From positions 1-64,000 of the forward strand of contig NZ_JXXU01000023.1 of assembly GCF_000967495.1 (NCBI RefSeq): 64,000 nucleotides of DNA, given 5' to 3'. Below the pieces are notes generated by a model that saw only the letters and a list, made by a program, of their open reading frames with translations, searched no databases and was not told the DNA's origin. The stretch comes from Vibrio neptunius. Lineage in GTDB: Bacteria > Pseudomonadota > Gammaproteobacteria > Enterobacterales > Vibrionaceae. The position numbers were made by a program, and so were the translations under genes. This document shows positions 48,536 through 57,585 of the stretch, one piece after another. Within the stretch, counting starts at the first letter, position 1, and every line of letters starts with the position of its first letter.

Positions 48536-48847
48536 CTAATGTGTGGTTAATGATAATTCGACATCATGATAAAGTGGACCATCTCCAGCGCCACATTCAT
48601 CATAAGCATTGTGTAACCTTAGGTAAGCCCTTTCAACTCCCAAACGTAGTAGCTCTTCTTTGACAGAGTCGAGAGACTCAAAATGAATCGGCTCATCATC
48701 TTTTTTAATTGGTTCCAGTCTATGTTTGTACTCCACTGCGAGAAGGTAGTGAGAGAGATCTGAACAACCAATGACAAACACCTTGGGTGGTTGGTAGTTA
48801 TCTTTGTGATGTCCATGGATCCATTTATCTAATTGTTTTTTTTGCAT
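48536..48847 (-). CDS. Conserved hypothetical protein, 103 residues
   Basis: A small soluble acidic protein (MQKKQLDKWIHGHHKDNYQ...). It has SDLSHYLLAVEYKH and a tail LHNAYDECGAGDGPLYHDV. I recall this type as a gammaproteobacterial protein of unknown function, possibly DUF6482, but I am not sure. There is no signal peptide or TM segment. It is convergent with mutH (1-bp gap) and divergent from tas. Confidence 0.7.
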   Translation of the reverse strand: MQKKQLDKWIHGHHKDNYQPPKVFVIGCSDLSHYLLAVEYKHRLEPIKKDDEPIHFESLDSVKEELLRLGVERAYLRLHNAYDECGAGDGPLYHDVELSLTTH

Positions 48848-48973
48848 AGCACACCTCCAATTTAATTTTAGTTAACTATGCAAATTTTGCGAAATTGTTA
48901 TCGAGCACCATTTCTTCTAATGTGGCGATGCCCTATATTGAGATAACAAAGAGAAATTGAGTAAGGAAGTTCA

Positions 48974-50008
48974 ATGCAATACAACAAGTTACCTAATTCC
49001 ACTCTTGAAATTAGTAAAATCTGCCTTGGCACCATGACCTTTGGTGAACAAAACTCAGAGCAAGACGCTTTCAGTCAACTTGATTATGCACTCGAGCGTG
49101 GTGTGAACTTCATCGATACTGCCGAAATGTACCCTGTCCCTCCTAAAGCGGATACCCAAGGTTCTACCGAGCAATACATCGGTAATTGGCTGAAGAAATC
49201 AGGGAAGAGAGAAAAAGTCGTACTGGCGACCAAAATTGCAGGGCCGAGAAACGTCCCTTATATTCGTGACAACATGCGTCTAGATAGGCGCAATATCCAT
49301 CAAGCGATAGACGACAGCTTGCAGAGACTACAAACTGACTACGTTGACTTGTACCAACTGCACTGGCCTCAGCGCAAAACAAACTGTTTTGGCCAACTCA
49401 ATTATCCATACCCAGATGAACAGGAAGAAGTCACACTCATTGAGACCCTAGAGAGCTTGGCCGATCTCATTAAAGCAGGCAAAGTGCGTTATATCGGTGT
49501 TTCCAATGAAACACCTTGGGGGGTAATGACACTGCTGCGCCTAGCGGAAAAGCATGAACTACCACGCATTATTTCGATTCAGAACCCGTACAACCTACTT
49601 AATCGCAGCTTTGAAATCGGTTTGTCGGAAATCAGTCATTATGAAGGTGTGCAGTTACTCGCCTACTCGCCATTAGCATTTGGCTGCCTGAGCGGTAAGT
49701 ATCTCGACAAAGCACGTCCAGAGGGGGCGAGATGTTCATTGTTTGAGCGCTTTGTTCGTTATTTTACTCCGCAAGGAATACAAGCGACACAAGCATACGT
49801 CAATCTAGCTAGGCAGCATGGACTCGATCCAGCTCAGATGGCTTTGGCTTTTGTCAATCAACGGCCTTTTGTTGGTTCCAACATTATAGGAGCAACGAAT
49901 CTGGAACAGCTCAAATCTAATATTGACAGTCTTGATGTCGTATTAAGTGAAGAATTGCTCCAGGGACTTCAGGAAATTGGCACGACTTACTCCAACCCTT
50001 GCCCTTAG
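48974..50008 (+). CDS. tas: NADPH-dependent aldo/keto reductase Tas
   Basis: A TIM-barrel oxidoreductase of 344 residues. Catalytic tetrad residues of the family are visible: Asp and Tyr in FIDTAEMYPVP, Lys in VVLATKIAG, His in YQLHWPQR. The cofactor site is in GATNLEQLKSNI. E. coli Tas is linked to mutH by position and complements tyrosine starvation of tyrA mutants. The natural substrate is unknown. It has AAGGAAG 10 nt before the start. Confidence 0.92.
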   Translation: MQYNKLPNSTLEISKICLGTMTFGEQNSEQDAFSQLDYALERGVNFIDTAEMYPVPPKADTQGSTEQYIGNWLKKSGKREKVVLATKIAGPRNVPYIRDNMRLDRRNIHQAIDDSLQRLQTDYVDLYQLHWPQRKTNCFGQLNYPYPDEQEEVTLIETLESLADLIKAGKVRYIGVSNETPWGVMTLLRLAEKHELPRIISIQNPYNLLNRSFEIGLSEISHYEGVQLLAYSPLAFGCLSGKYLDKARPEGARCSLFERFVRYFTPQGIQATQAYVNLARQHGLDPAQMALAFVNQRPFVGSNIIGATNLEQLKSNIDSLDVVLSEELLQGLQEIGTTYSNPCP

Positions 50009-50010
50009 TG

Positions 50011-50038
50011 AAAAACCAGCTACTGCATCAGTAGCTGG
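50011..50038. terminator. Hairpin between tas and DUF1127 gene
   Basis: CCAGCTACTG and CAGTAGCTGG form a 10-bp stem with a CAT loop. The T run is on the minus strand. A second hairpin GGACCAG..CTGGTCC follows at 50051-50073. Confidence 0.75.
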
Positions 50039-50079
50039 CTGATAAATTTCGGACCAGTGAAGCAAACTGGTCCTATCCA

Positions 50080-50331
50080 TTACGTAGATATTCGCACACT
50101 GAGAACTCGACGAAGATGACGAATACGACGCTCAGCTTTTACGCTATCAGGTTCTGAATGACCAACAGGGCGGCCATCGTTTTCCAAACCAATGTCACGA
50201 AGTAAACGTTCGTTTTCCCATGGGATATGGAAAGCACTACGCCTGATTCGACGTTTCCAATCACGCTCTTCACGACGTAAATCAGCTTTAACCAAAAGAG
50301 TAGCAAGTTTTAGATAGACAGAATGACTCAT
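50080..50331 (-). CDS. DUF1127-like small basic protein
   Basis: An 83-residue Arg-rich protein, start MSHSVYLKLATLL at 50331, with GGAGA 6 nt upstream. The central WENERLLRDIGL matches the C-terminal half of DUF1127 (YjiS-like) domains, where the motif is close to LSDRLLRDIGL. Small DUF1127 proteins in other bacteria affect phosphate and carbon metabolism and RNA turnover. Here the C-terminal RRIRHLRRVLSVRIS adds a basic tail. It sits 118 bp downstream of a 38-codon ORF on the same strand. Confidence 0.8.
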   Translation of the reverse strand: MSHSVYLKLATLLVKADLRREERDWKRRIRRSAFHIPWENERLLRDIGLENDGRPVGHSEPDSVKAERRIRHLRRVLSVRIST

Positions 50332-50449
50332 GATAAATCTCCAGTTGAATGAGAAACAGCTGGGAAAAATCAACGAATAGACCGAAAAATAAAGACATTT
50401 TTAATTCGCTGCTTTCCCGCAGCCAATTAAAAAAATGGGTACGGACTAA

Positions 50450-50566
50450 TTACAATATTTGGGTAGAACGGCGATCACACGACGCAGGCTTGCTTTGTTT
50501 AGCCACCATGTTCGAAGCTTGATCACAAGACGCAGTCATCAATGAATTGACGTTGAAATGTTTCAT
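50450..50566 (-). CDS. Small protein, 38 residues, with repeated ASCD motif
   Basis: An ORF starting MKHFNVNSLMTASCDQ with a strong ribosome site (GGGAGGCG, 6 nt upstream). It has an internal near-repeat: TASCDQAS and PASCDRRS, 18 residues apart. No signal peptide or TM segment. It precedes the DUF1127-like gene, is on the same strand and lies below two palindromes. The strong ribosome site and the repeat support translation. I do not recognise a family. Confidence 0.6.
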   Translation of the reverse strand: MKHFNVNSLMTASCDQASNMVAKQSKPASCDRRSTQIL

Positions 50567-50615
50567 TGTGCGCCTCCCAGTAATGTATTAATCCAATAGA
50601 AAAGTGTTTTGATAT

Positions 50616-50684
50616 GTGAGCTTATACTCACGATTAAATTCTATGCATAAGCGATGATATTTCAACCATTATTTTGCATAGAAT
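50616..50684. promoter_or_regulatory. Two palindromes upstream of the small gene
   Basis: GTGAG-CTTATA-CTCAC (50616-50631) and a perfect 10-bp inverted repeat ATTCTATGCA (50638-50647) with TGCATAGAAT (50675-50684), 27 bp apart. They lie 50-120 bp upstream of the 38-codon ORF, where operators would be. The regulator is unknown. Confidence 0.5.
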
Positions 50685-50789
50685 TAAAATACAATTTTTT
50701 AACCTAAAAATAACCACACCAAACTCATGATTATAAGATATTCCACTAGGTGATATAATCTTCAGCGATTTATTCTCTATGTAAATAGA

Positions 50790-50817
50790 AAAGCCACACG
50801 GCTTAGAGTGTGGCTTT
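50790..50817 (-). terminator. vpsR terminator
   Basis: AAAGCCACAC and GTGTGGCTTT form a 10-bp stem, 20 bp after the vpsR stop, followed by T-rich sequence on the minus strand. Confidence 0.8.
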
Positions 50818-50836
50818 ATTTAGATAAAACAAATAA

Positions 50837-52171
50837 TTACACTGTTGTATCACTGATTAAGTTATGCTTATTAAGTAATCGGTACATAGTAGCACGTGAT
50901 ACACCCAGTTCTTTCGCTGCCATTGATACCTGACCAGAATGAGACTCAAGCACCAATAAAAGCGCATCACGTTCACTTCGTTCACGGATACTTTTTAGAC
51001 TGCGTTTGCCATCGCTTCGTTTAGGTAAATCGAGGTGTTCTTCATCCAGCATCACCGTCTCTGACATCAGAACAATACGCTTGATCTGATTCATCAATTC
51101 ACGCACATTACCCGGCCAGTGATAACGAGTCAGAGCTCGTGTGGCTTCTTCGGTGTAACTACGAGCCTGTGCGTTGTATTCCTTGGAGTATTCCTGAAGG
51201 AAATGTCGCGCGAGTATTGCGATATCCCCAGCGCGCTCTTTTAAGCTTGGAACATTGATGCGCAACACATTAATGTAGTGGTAAAGCTCTTCATTGAAAT
51301 CACCATCAATCAAAGCTTTTTCAATATCGGCCGAATTGGCTGCTAGGATCCGTACATCGATTTCCTGACGACCATTCGCTGTCTCAATAGTGCCTTCTTG
51401 AAGAAATCGCAATAGGTTCAATTGCTGAGATTTAGGTAAGGTCAGGATATCGTTAAGCAATATCGTACCACCATCTGCTTTTTCAAGAATCGAAGGCTCA
51501 GAGGTTTCATCTCGGTTAACACCGAATAAGTCACTCTCAAGGCGCCTCTCTGACATCGCGCGACAATTGACAGAAATGAACTCTTTCTGCGCACGAGAAG
51601 AGGTTTTATGCACAGCACGAGCTACGGTCTCTTTACCAGTGCCACTCTCACCGTAAATGAGAATGCTCACGTCAGTTGGACCGATACGTTTTATCTGATC
51701 ACGAAGACGCTTCATTGGGATCGATTCTCCAATCAGCCCCATGTCATTATTACTGCCATAGTGTGGCCAGACTTTTTTCTCTAACTTGAGCATACCAAGT
51801 TGATGGCCAATGGTGCTGAGAAGCTGAGCATCTGGAATTGGCGCAGTAAAAAAGTCGATACAAAAGTTAACAATAAATTGGCAAATAGTATCTGAACTTA
51901 ACTGCGATTCACGGATAAATGCGAGCCAGCGTACTTGCTTATGATTACTCACCAAATTCGCAATACCATTGAGACTAAACTCGTCATGACTAAGGTCGAC
52001 AATGCCAATACATGGTCCTGTTTCGCTGAACAAAGCATCTGCTTTGCGTAAATCTGCACACTGAGTGCAACGCCATCCTACTTGCTCTAACACCGACAGC
52101 CAGGGCTCATACGTACCACCGACAACGATAAGTGAACCAGGAATGGAGTCCATTCGGAACTGACTAGCCAT
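50837..52171 (-). CDS. vpsR: Biofilm master regulator VpsR
   Basis: NtrC-type activator that binds c-di-GMP and turns on vps polysaccharide genes in V. cholerae. It has 444 residues: an atypical receiver domain (1-120), AAA+ domain with Walker A YGESGTGKETVA (about 172), and a Fis-type helix-turn-helix (MAAKELGVSRATMYRLLNKH). The GAFTGA loop needed for sigma-54 contact is missing (VNRDETSEPSILEKADGG), and Walker B is changed (TILLNDI). These losses are known for VpsR, which works with sigma-70. The conserved receiver Asp remains (GIVDLSHDE). Confidence 0.95.
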   Translation of the reverse strand: MASQFRMDSIPGSLIVVGGTYEPWLSVLEQVGWRCTQCADLRKADALFSETGPCIGIVDLSHDEFSLNGIANLVSNHKQVRWLAFIRESQLSSDTICQFIVNFCIDFFTAPIPDAQLLSTIGHQLGMLKLEKKVWPHYGSNNDMGLIGESIPMKRLRDQIKRIGPTDVSILIYGESGTGKETVARAVHKTSSRAQKEFISVNCRAMSERRLESDLFGVNRDETSEPSILEKADGGTILLNDILTLPKSQQLNLLRFLQEGTIETANGRQEIDVRILAANSADIEKALIDGDFNEELYHYINVLRINVPSLKERAGDIAILARHFLQEYSKEYNAQARSYTEEATRALTRYHWPGNVRELMNQIKRIVLMSETVMLDEEHLDLPKRSDGKRSLKSIRERSERDALLLVLESHSGQVSMAAKELGVSRATMYRLLNKHNLISDTTV

Positions 52172-52474
52172 GAAATGTATCCCTATTGATTCAAATTTTA
52201 ATGCTGTGCCTCTAGAGGCACCAAAACTTAGCCGTTACATTATAGAGACTCGGCAAGATAATCTGTCTCATTACTAAGACTAGCCAGTGAATTATATAAA
52301 TACCAAACAACAATTCGATCAACATTCGGCACGAGTATGCATCTCTCGACACAAAACGAGACATAGTGCTAAAGCTCTACTGCAACAAGTTCACATATTG
52401 CACCTATGCCAGATAAGAAAAATCCGGTACAAGCCTTACCTATACCGGATCCCATTTAAAACAATGTTTACATG
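52172..52474. other. Intergenic region vpsR-MATE
   Basis: 303 bp between vpsR start and MATE gene end. It contains the MATE terminator (52422-52450) and must hold the vpsR promoter. I see no ORF or other structure. Confidence 0.5.
52422..52450 (-). terminator. Terminator of MATE gene
   Basis: ATCCGGTA and TACCGGAT form an 8-bp stem with a 13-nt loop. On the minus strand TTTTTC follows. Confidence 0.75.
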
Positions 52475-53812
52475 TTATGCCAATGCTTGCTCGGATGGCT
52501 GTGTGCTATAACGTTGAATGTCTTTTAGTAACATCATCGCCACGATAATACTTAACGCGATATTTGATAACGGGTAAGCAATCCAAATGCCCGGAACGCC
52601 TATTAGTTTAGGCATTATGTATAAGAAAGGTAATTGGATCAGCATATTACCTACAGTAACGAACATGGCTTTGCTGCCTTTATTGGTCGCCTGATAATAG
52701 GCTCCAGCTACAACAAGGAACCCATCCAATGCAAGCGCAAACATGTGCAATCGAATGCCAAGAATCGTATTATCAATCAGTTGAATATCTGATGAATTGA
52801 ATACCGAGACAAACTCAAGTGGGAAGAGATTCAGCAAAAGAACAAACACCATTCCGATGACTACTGAACTGACCATCGCCACTTTGATCAACTTACGAAT
52901 ATTTACCTGATGACGTGCGCCATGGTTATAGCTAACCAAGGGTTGCATGCCGTTGGCGATCCCCTCGGCAGTCAAGTAATATACAGTGACGATATAGCCC
53001 AAAATAGCATAGGCACCAATCAAAAGCTGATCACCGTATTGAGCAAACAAGCTATTGTGCAATGCCACCATAATCGAACCATAGGCGTACATAAAAAAGC
53101 TCGATGTACCGATGGAAAATATCTCAGGCACCAAGGCTAACTTAAGTTTCAACTCATCAATTTGTAAGCGAAGTTTGGCTCTTGGTGAGAAGAAGTATAC
53201 TAATCCAAATAAGGTAACAACCATCTGAGCAACCCCGGTCGCAATCGCTGCACCAGTCAGCTCCCAACCTAGCCAAGCAATAAACAGGTAGTCGAGCACT
53301 ATGTTGATCACCGCCCCCACGACCATCAATATCGTCGCTAAATTTGGGCTGTCGTCATTACGCAGTAAGAACGGCATGGCAATCGAGCCGAGGGTAAATA
53401 CGCTGGCACCTATCAAGATGTGCAGATACTGTAGCCCTAAATCAAACACGCGTCCTTCAGCACCCTGCCAACGCAAGAAATCATCAGAGAAGAAAAGCAG
53501 AACCCCTGATACTACAGGAGTTAATACCAATAGAAGTACTAGACCTGTCGCAAGAGTTTGTTTCGCGCCTAGTGTGTCTTTTTCACCTTGGCGGATCGAC
53601 ACCATTGCTCCTGTCCCTACCCCCACAAGCATGCCAATTCCTAAAATTGAGCCGATCACAGGCCAAGCAACATTGATTCCTGCAAGCCCATCAGCGCCAA
53701 CATAACGGCCAATAAATACGCCATCAACCACCTGATACAAGCCATTGACTAGCATGGCTGCGACGGTTGGAATTGTGTATTGCCAAAACTGTTTATATAT
53801 GGAAGTTTGCAT
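52475..53812 (-). CDS. MATE-family multidrug efflux transporter
   Basis: Inner-membrane cation-coupled exporter, 445 residues, about 12 TM helices in two related halves. N-terminal MLVNGLYQVVDGVFIGRYVG and the first-half motif AWPVIGSILGIGMLVGVGTGA place it in the MATE family, closer to MepA/DinF-like members than to NorM. I chose ATG 53812 because GGAAAGAG precedes it. The ATG at 53824 would leave the operator palindrome 2 bp from the start. Control by the MarR gene next to it is implied by a shared palindrome. Confidence 0.88.
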   Translation of the reverse strand: MQTSIYKQFWQYTIPTVAAMLVNGLYQVVDGVFIGRYVGADGLAGINVAWPVIGSILGIGMLVGVGTGAMVSIRQGEKDTLGAKQTLATGLVLLLVLTPVVSGVLLFFSDDFLRWQGAEGRVFDLGLQYLHILIGASVFTLGSIAMPFLLRNDDSPNLATILMVVGAVINIVLDYLFIAWLGWELTGAAIATGVAQMVVTLFGLVYFFSPRAKLRLQIDELKLKLALVPEIFSIGTSSFFMYAYGSIMVALHNSLFAQYGDQLLIGAYAILGYIVTVYYLTAEGIANGMQPLVSYNHGARHQVNIRKLIKVAMVSSVVIGMVFVLLLNLFPLEFVSVFNSSDIQLIDNTILGIRLHMFALALDGFLVVAGAYYQATNKGSKAMFVTVGNMLIQLPFLYIMPKLIGVPGIWIAYPLSNIALSIIVAMMLLKDIQRYSTQPSEQALA

Positions 53813-53825
53813 AACTCTTTCCATC

Positions 53826-53842
53826 AGTTAGCTAGGCTAACT
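53826..53842. promoter_or_regulatory. MarR-type operator upstream of MATE gene
   Basis: AGTTAGC-TAG-GCTAACT, a perfect palindrome with 7-bp arms and a 3-bp spacer. The same motif lies upstream of the marR-type gene at 54301-54319. Confidence 0.75.
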
Positions 53843-53870
53843 AAATAGTGAAATGAAAGGTTGGAACCCA

Positions 53871-54284
53871 TTAATCCTTTAGTGATTTTTCCAACAAAGA
53901 CACAAGCTGACCTGCTTCTTTTTTAGTCAATTTATTGCTCATTGCTTGTGCAATATGCTGATAAACTAACTGTTCTTTCGATAAATCCTTTAACACCTGC
54001 TCACTCAGTATGACTCGCTTTGAACGTGCATCCTGGAGACATGAGATACGTGAAACTAAGCCTTTATTTTGCAGCCGTGCGACCATATTCGACGCGGACG
54101 GTTTGGTTACTTTCATCTCATTGGCTAGGTCGGTGATGCGAATTCCTTCAGGAAATTCTTCGATAACCCTCAAGTAATCATATTCGTTAAAACTCAGTAG
54201 AGATAAAGGATCTTCTTTAGCATGAACTCGCCACGCTTTGGCACAAAAACGTTCCAATTCAATCAGACAACTTTCCAGAGCCAT
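53871..54284 (-). CDS. MarR-family transcriptional regulator
   Basis: A 137-residue winged-helix dimer with the core ITDLANEMKVTKPSASNMVARLQNKGLVSRI and the wing DARSKRVILSEQ. It is the first gene of a pair with the MATE transporter, 58 bp apart, and identical palindromes lie upstream of both genes. It probably represses both until a small-molecule ligand is present. The ligand is unknown. Confidence 0.9.
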   Translation of the reverse strand: MALESCLIELERFCAKAWRVHAKEDPLSLLSFNEYDYLRVIEEFPEGIRITDLANEMKVTKPSASNMVARLQNKGLVSRISCLQDARSKRVILSEQVLKDLSKEQLVYQHIAQAMSNKLTKKEAGQLVSLLEKSLKD

Positions 54285-54300
54285 AAAATCTCAGTCTAAT

Positions 54301-54319
54301 TAGTTAGCAAGGCTAACTA
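54301..54319. promoter_or_regulatory. MarR-type operator upstream of the marR-type gene
   Basis: TAGTTAGC-AAG-GCTAACTA, a perfect palindrome with 8-bp arms and a 3-bp spacer, 17 bp upstream of the regulator start. Same motif as 53826-53842. Confidence 0.8.
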
Positions 54320-54348
54320 TTTTAATGTCAGTAGAAATAGATGGCAAT

Positions 54349-54371
54349 AAAAAACCGCTGCGAGGCAGCGG
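54349..54371 (-). terminator. nlpI terminator
   Basis: CCGCTGC and GCAGCGG with a GAG loop, followed on the minus strand by TTTTTT. Confidence 0.8.
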
Positions 54372-54393
54372 CTTCAATCGCAATAGTCATTGG

Positions 54394-55317
54394 CTACTTT
54401 AAACGGGCCTGTTTATTTGGAGAATGAGTCATCTCTTTTTGATGCGCTGCATCATAAATGCCCTGTAGTTCGAGAAAGGCGTAGCGATGTTCAACATATT
54501 CAAAGACATTGAAAGAAATAGCCAATTTATAGAATGAAATCGCTTTGGCTAGATCTTCATCGGTTCCTTGAGCTTGGTAACGTTTACCTAAATAGAAATA
54601 AACTTCCGTCAAACGCTGGGCCAAAACAGTGCGATCACTACTGGTTTCCATGATGGTTTTAAAGGCCTCTCTCTCGGAAACCTCACCTAAAATAATCCCT
54701 ACTAAAAACCATCCCCACTGGTTATCACGGGCCGCATATCTAGCAAGCAATTCTTCTTTTGCAACATGGGGGGAAACTTTAGACTTGACTATATACAGCC
54801 AAAGAGCTCGAAATGAATCACTGGGGTCTTGTTCGTAATGTAACTGCATATCTTCAAGCGCTAGTTCAATACGATCGCCATAGTACAAAGCAATAGCACG
54901 ATTCCTTGCTGCGTATGAGTTCTCAGGAGCCAACTCCAAAGCAGAATCAAATGCATCATAGGCAGCATCAAAGTCTCTATTTTCTGTGAAATAGACGCCT
55001 AACAAATTGAAGAGATCAGCCTGAGCAGGGTAGATTGCCAATGATTGTTCATAATCTAATCGAGCTAAGTTTCTTAGGCCAACATTATCATAATGATTTC
55101 CCCTTTCGTTCAGCATTTTAGCTCTCGTTTCGTTGGGTAAATCGGGGCGTTGTAACAGTTGGCTTAATCTTGCTATCTGTACTTCTTGTTGCAAAGTGGG
55201 CTGTAACGCTTCAACCATCGGCGGCAATATCCAATCAGGCTGCTGATCGAATATAGACGCACAACCGCTCGTCACTAACAAAGCCATACTAAGTGTTGCG
55301 GTTTGAAACCATTTCAC
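54394..55317 (-). CDS. nlpI: Lipoprotein NlpI (TPR)
   Basis: Outer-membrane lipoprotein, 307 residues. The lipobox is TSGC (Cys at about 19). TPR repeats cover about 60-290: LFNLLGVYFTENRDFDAAYDAFDSALELAP and YAARNRAIALYYGDRIELALEDM are typical. In E. coli NlpI scaffolds the peptidoglycan endopeptidase MepS with the protease Prc. It lies 136 bp downstream of pnp, as in E. coli. Confidence 0.95.
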   Translation of the reverse strand: MKWFQTATLSMALLVTSGCASIFDQQPDWILPPMVEALQPTLQQEVQIARLSQLLQRPDLPNETRAKMLNERGNHYDNVGLRNLARLDYEQSLAIYPAQADLFNLLGVYFTENRDFDAAYDAFDSALELAPENSYAARNRAIALYYGDRIELALEDMQLHYEQDPSDSFRALWLYIVKSKVSPHVAKEELLARYAARDNQWGWFLVGIILGEVSEREAFKTIMETSSDRTVLAQRLTEVYFYLGKRYQAQGTDEDLAKAISFYKLAISFNVFEYVEHRYAFLELQGIYDAAHQKEMTHSPNKQARLK

Positions 55318-55368
55318 AAATAAATACTCCTGTTGCTGAGCCTTTAACCCAGACTGGTCCGCATTAAA

Positions 55369-55391
55369 AAAGGGAGCGTGATGCTCCCTTT
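55369..55391 (-). terminator. pnp terminator
   Basis: AAAGGGAGC and GCTCCCTTT form a 9-bp stem with a GTGAT loop, 60 bp after the pnp stop and before nlpI. Confidence 0.8.
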
Positions 55392-55452
55392 ATAACATGC
55401 TTTTAGCAAAATAGGCTAATACACAACACCAGCCTACTTAGCGATATCCGCA

Positions 55453-57585
55453 TTATGCGTCTGTTGCTGGTTTCTCTTCAGAAACCGCTTCTTCAGTCTT
55501 TTCAACTGCTTCTTTCATGCTTAGACGTACACGGCCTTGACGGTCAATCTCAAGAACTTTTACTTGAACTTCTTGACCTTCAGCTAGGTAGTCAGACACT
55601 TTCTCTACACGCTTGTCAGCGATTTGCGAGATGTGTACTAGACCATCTTTACCTGGCAGGATAGTTACGAATGCACCGAAGTCTGCTAGACGCGCTACTT
55701 TACCTGTGTAGATGCGGCCTACTTCAACTTCTGCAGTGATCTCTTCGATACGACGGATTGCTTCTTTCGCAGCTGTACCTTCAGTTGCAGCAATCTTGAT
55801 TGTACCGTCGTCTTCGATTTCGATAGTTGTACCTGTCTCTTCAGTTAGAGCACGGATAACTGCACCACCTTTACCGATAACGTCTTTGATCTTCTCAGCG
55901 CTGATCTTCATTGTGTGAATACGCGGAGCGAACTCAGAGATATCTTCACGAGCACCAGAGATAGCTTCATCCATTACAGATAGGATGTGCTTACGTGCAC
56001 CTTGCGCTTGGTTAAGAGCAATTTGCATGATCTCTTTAGTGATACCTTCGATCTTGATATCCATTTGAAGTGCAGTGATACCAGTGTTAGTACCTGCTAC
56101 TTTAAAGTCCATGTCACCTAGGTGGTCTTCGTCACCAAGGATGTCAGAAAGAACAACGAAATCGTCGCCTTCTTTAACAAGACCCATTGCGATACCCGCA
56201 ACAGAAGACTTGATTGGCACACCAGCGTCCATAAGAGCTAGAGATGTACCACATACAGAAGCCATTGATGAAGAACCGTTAGATTCAGTGATTTCCGACA
56301 CAACACGTACTGTGTATGGGAACTCATCAACAGAAGGCATTACTGCAGCAATACCACGCTTAGCTAGTTTACCGTGGCCGATTTCACGACGCTTAGGAGA
56401 ACCAACAAAACCTGTTTCACCAACACAGTATGGAGGGAAGTTGTAGTGTAGTAGGAAGTGATCTTTACGCTCACCTGTTAGCTCATCAATAATTTGAGCA
56501 TCGCGTTGCGTACCTAGAGTCGCTGTTACGATTGCCTGAGTCTCACCACGAGTGAATAATGAGCTGCCGTGCGTACGCGGAAGAACGCCAGTACGTACGT
56601 CTAGCGCACGAACCATATCTTTTTCACGACCATCGATACGTGGGTTACCCGCGATGATGCTACGACGAACCACTGTCTTCTCTAGATCGTGGAAGATAGT
56701 GTGGATTTCTTTTGTGTTTGCTTCTGGATCTTCAGCAAGTAGCACTTCGTTTACTTCAGCAGCAATCGCGTGAATACGGTCGTAACGAGCCATCTTCTCA
56801 GTGATTTGGTAAGCTTCTATAAGCTTCGCTTCTGCTAGCTCAGCAATCTTGTTTACAAGCGTCGTGTTCTCTTCTGGAGCAACCCAATCCCATGCAGGAG
56901 TGGCAACTTCAGCTGCGAACTCGTTGATCGCTTTGATTACTACTTGCTGTTGATCGTGACCAAATACAACCGCAGAAAGCATCTCTTCTTCAGTTAGGTT
57001 GTCTGCTTCAGACTCAACCATAAGAACAGCGCCTTCAGTACCAGCAACAACTAGGTCTAGCTTAGATGTTTCTAGCTCAGTGTTGCTTGGGTTCAGAACT
57101 AGTTGACCGTCGATGTGACCAACGCGTGCTGCACCGATAGGACCGTTGAACGGGATACCAGAGATAGCAAGAGCCGCAGAAGTACCGATCATTGTTACCA
57201 TGTCTGGTTGAACGTCTGGGTTTACAGACATTACTGTCGCGATAACCTGAACTTCGTTTTTGAATGCATCTGGGAATAGTGGACGAATCGGACGGTCGAT
57301 TAGACGAGCCGTTAGCGTTTCCCCTTCAGAAGGACGACCTTCACGTTTAAAGAAACCACCAGGGATTTTACCTGCTGCGTAAGTACGCTCTTGGTAGTTA
57401 ACTGTTAGAGGGAAGAAGTCTTGACCTTCTACCGCTTCTTTTTTACCCACTACAGAAACGAATACTGACGTATCGTCCATAGTAACCATAACTGCTGCCG
57501 TAGCTTGGCGTGCAATAACGCCAGTTTCTAGAGTAACCGTGTGGTTACCGTACTGGAACGTTTTAACAACTGGTTTTTCGAACAT
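55453..57585 (-). CDS. pnp: Polynucleotide phosphorylase
   Basis: 3'-to-5' phosphorolytic exoribonuclease of the degradosome, 710 residues. Two RNase PH domains (about 12-140 and 320-540), a central helical domain, KH ([20 protein letters not shown]) and S1 ([20 protein letters not shown]) at the C-terminus. I chose ATG 57585 ([13 protein letters not shown]), the family start. The upstream in-frame ATG at 57627 would add 14 residues not usual in the family. A structured leader (57709-57805) suits the known RNase III-dependent autoregulation. The upstream neighbour is not rpsO, unlike in nearly all relatives. Confidence 0.97.
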   Translation of the reverse strand: MFEKPVVKTFQYGNHTVTLETGVIARQATAAVMVTMDDTSVFVSVVGKKEAVEGQDFFPLTVNYQERTYAAGKIPGGFFKREGRPSEGETLTARLIDRPIRPLFPDAFKNEVQVIATVMSVNPDVQPDMVTMIGTSAALAISGIPFNGPIGAARVGHIDGQLVLNPSNTELETSKLDLVVAGTEGAVLMVESEADNLTEEEMLSAVVFGHDQQQVVIKAINEFAAEVATPAWDWVAPEENTTLVNKIAELAEAKLIEAYQITEKMARYDRIHAIAAEVNEVLLAEDPEANTKEIHTIFHDLEKTVVRRSIIAGNPRIDGREKDMVRALDVRTGVLPRTHGSSLFTRGETQAIVTATLGTQRDAQIIDELTGERKDHFLLHYNFPPYCVGETGFVGSPKRREIGHGKLAKRGIAAVMPSVDEFPYTVRVVSEITESNGSSSMASVCGTSLALMDAGVPIKSSVAGIAMGLVKEGDDFVVLSDILGDEDHLGDMDFKVAGTNTGITALQMDIKIEGITKEIMQIALNQAQGARKHILSVMDEAISGAREDISEFAPRIHTMKISAEKIKDVIGKGGAVIRALTEETGTTIEIEDDGTIKIAATEGTAAKEAIRRIEEITAEVEVGRIYTGKVARLADFGAFVTILPGKDGLVHISQIADKRVEKVSDYLAEGQEVQVKVLEIDRQGRVRLSMKEAVEKTEEAVSEEKPATDA

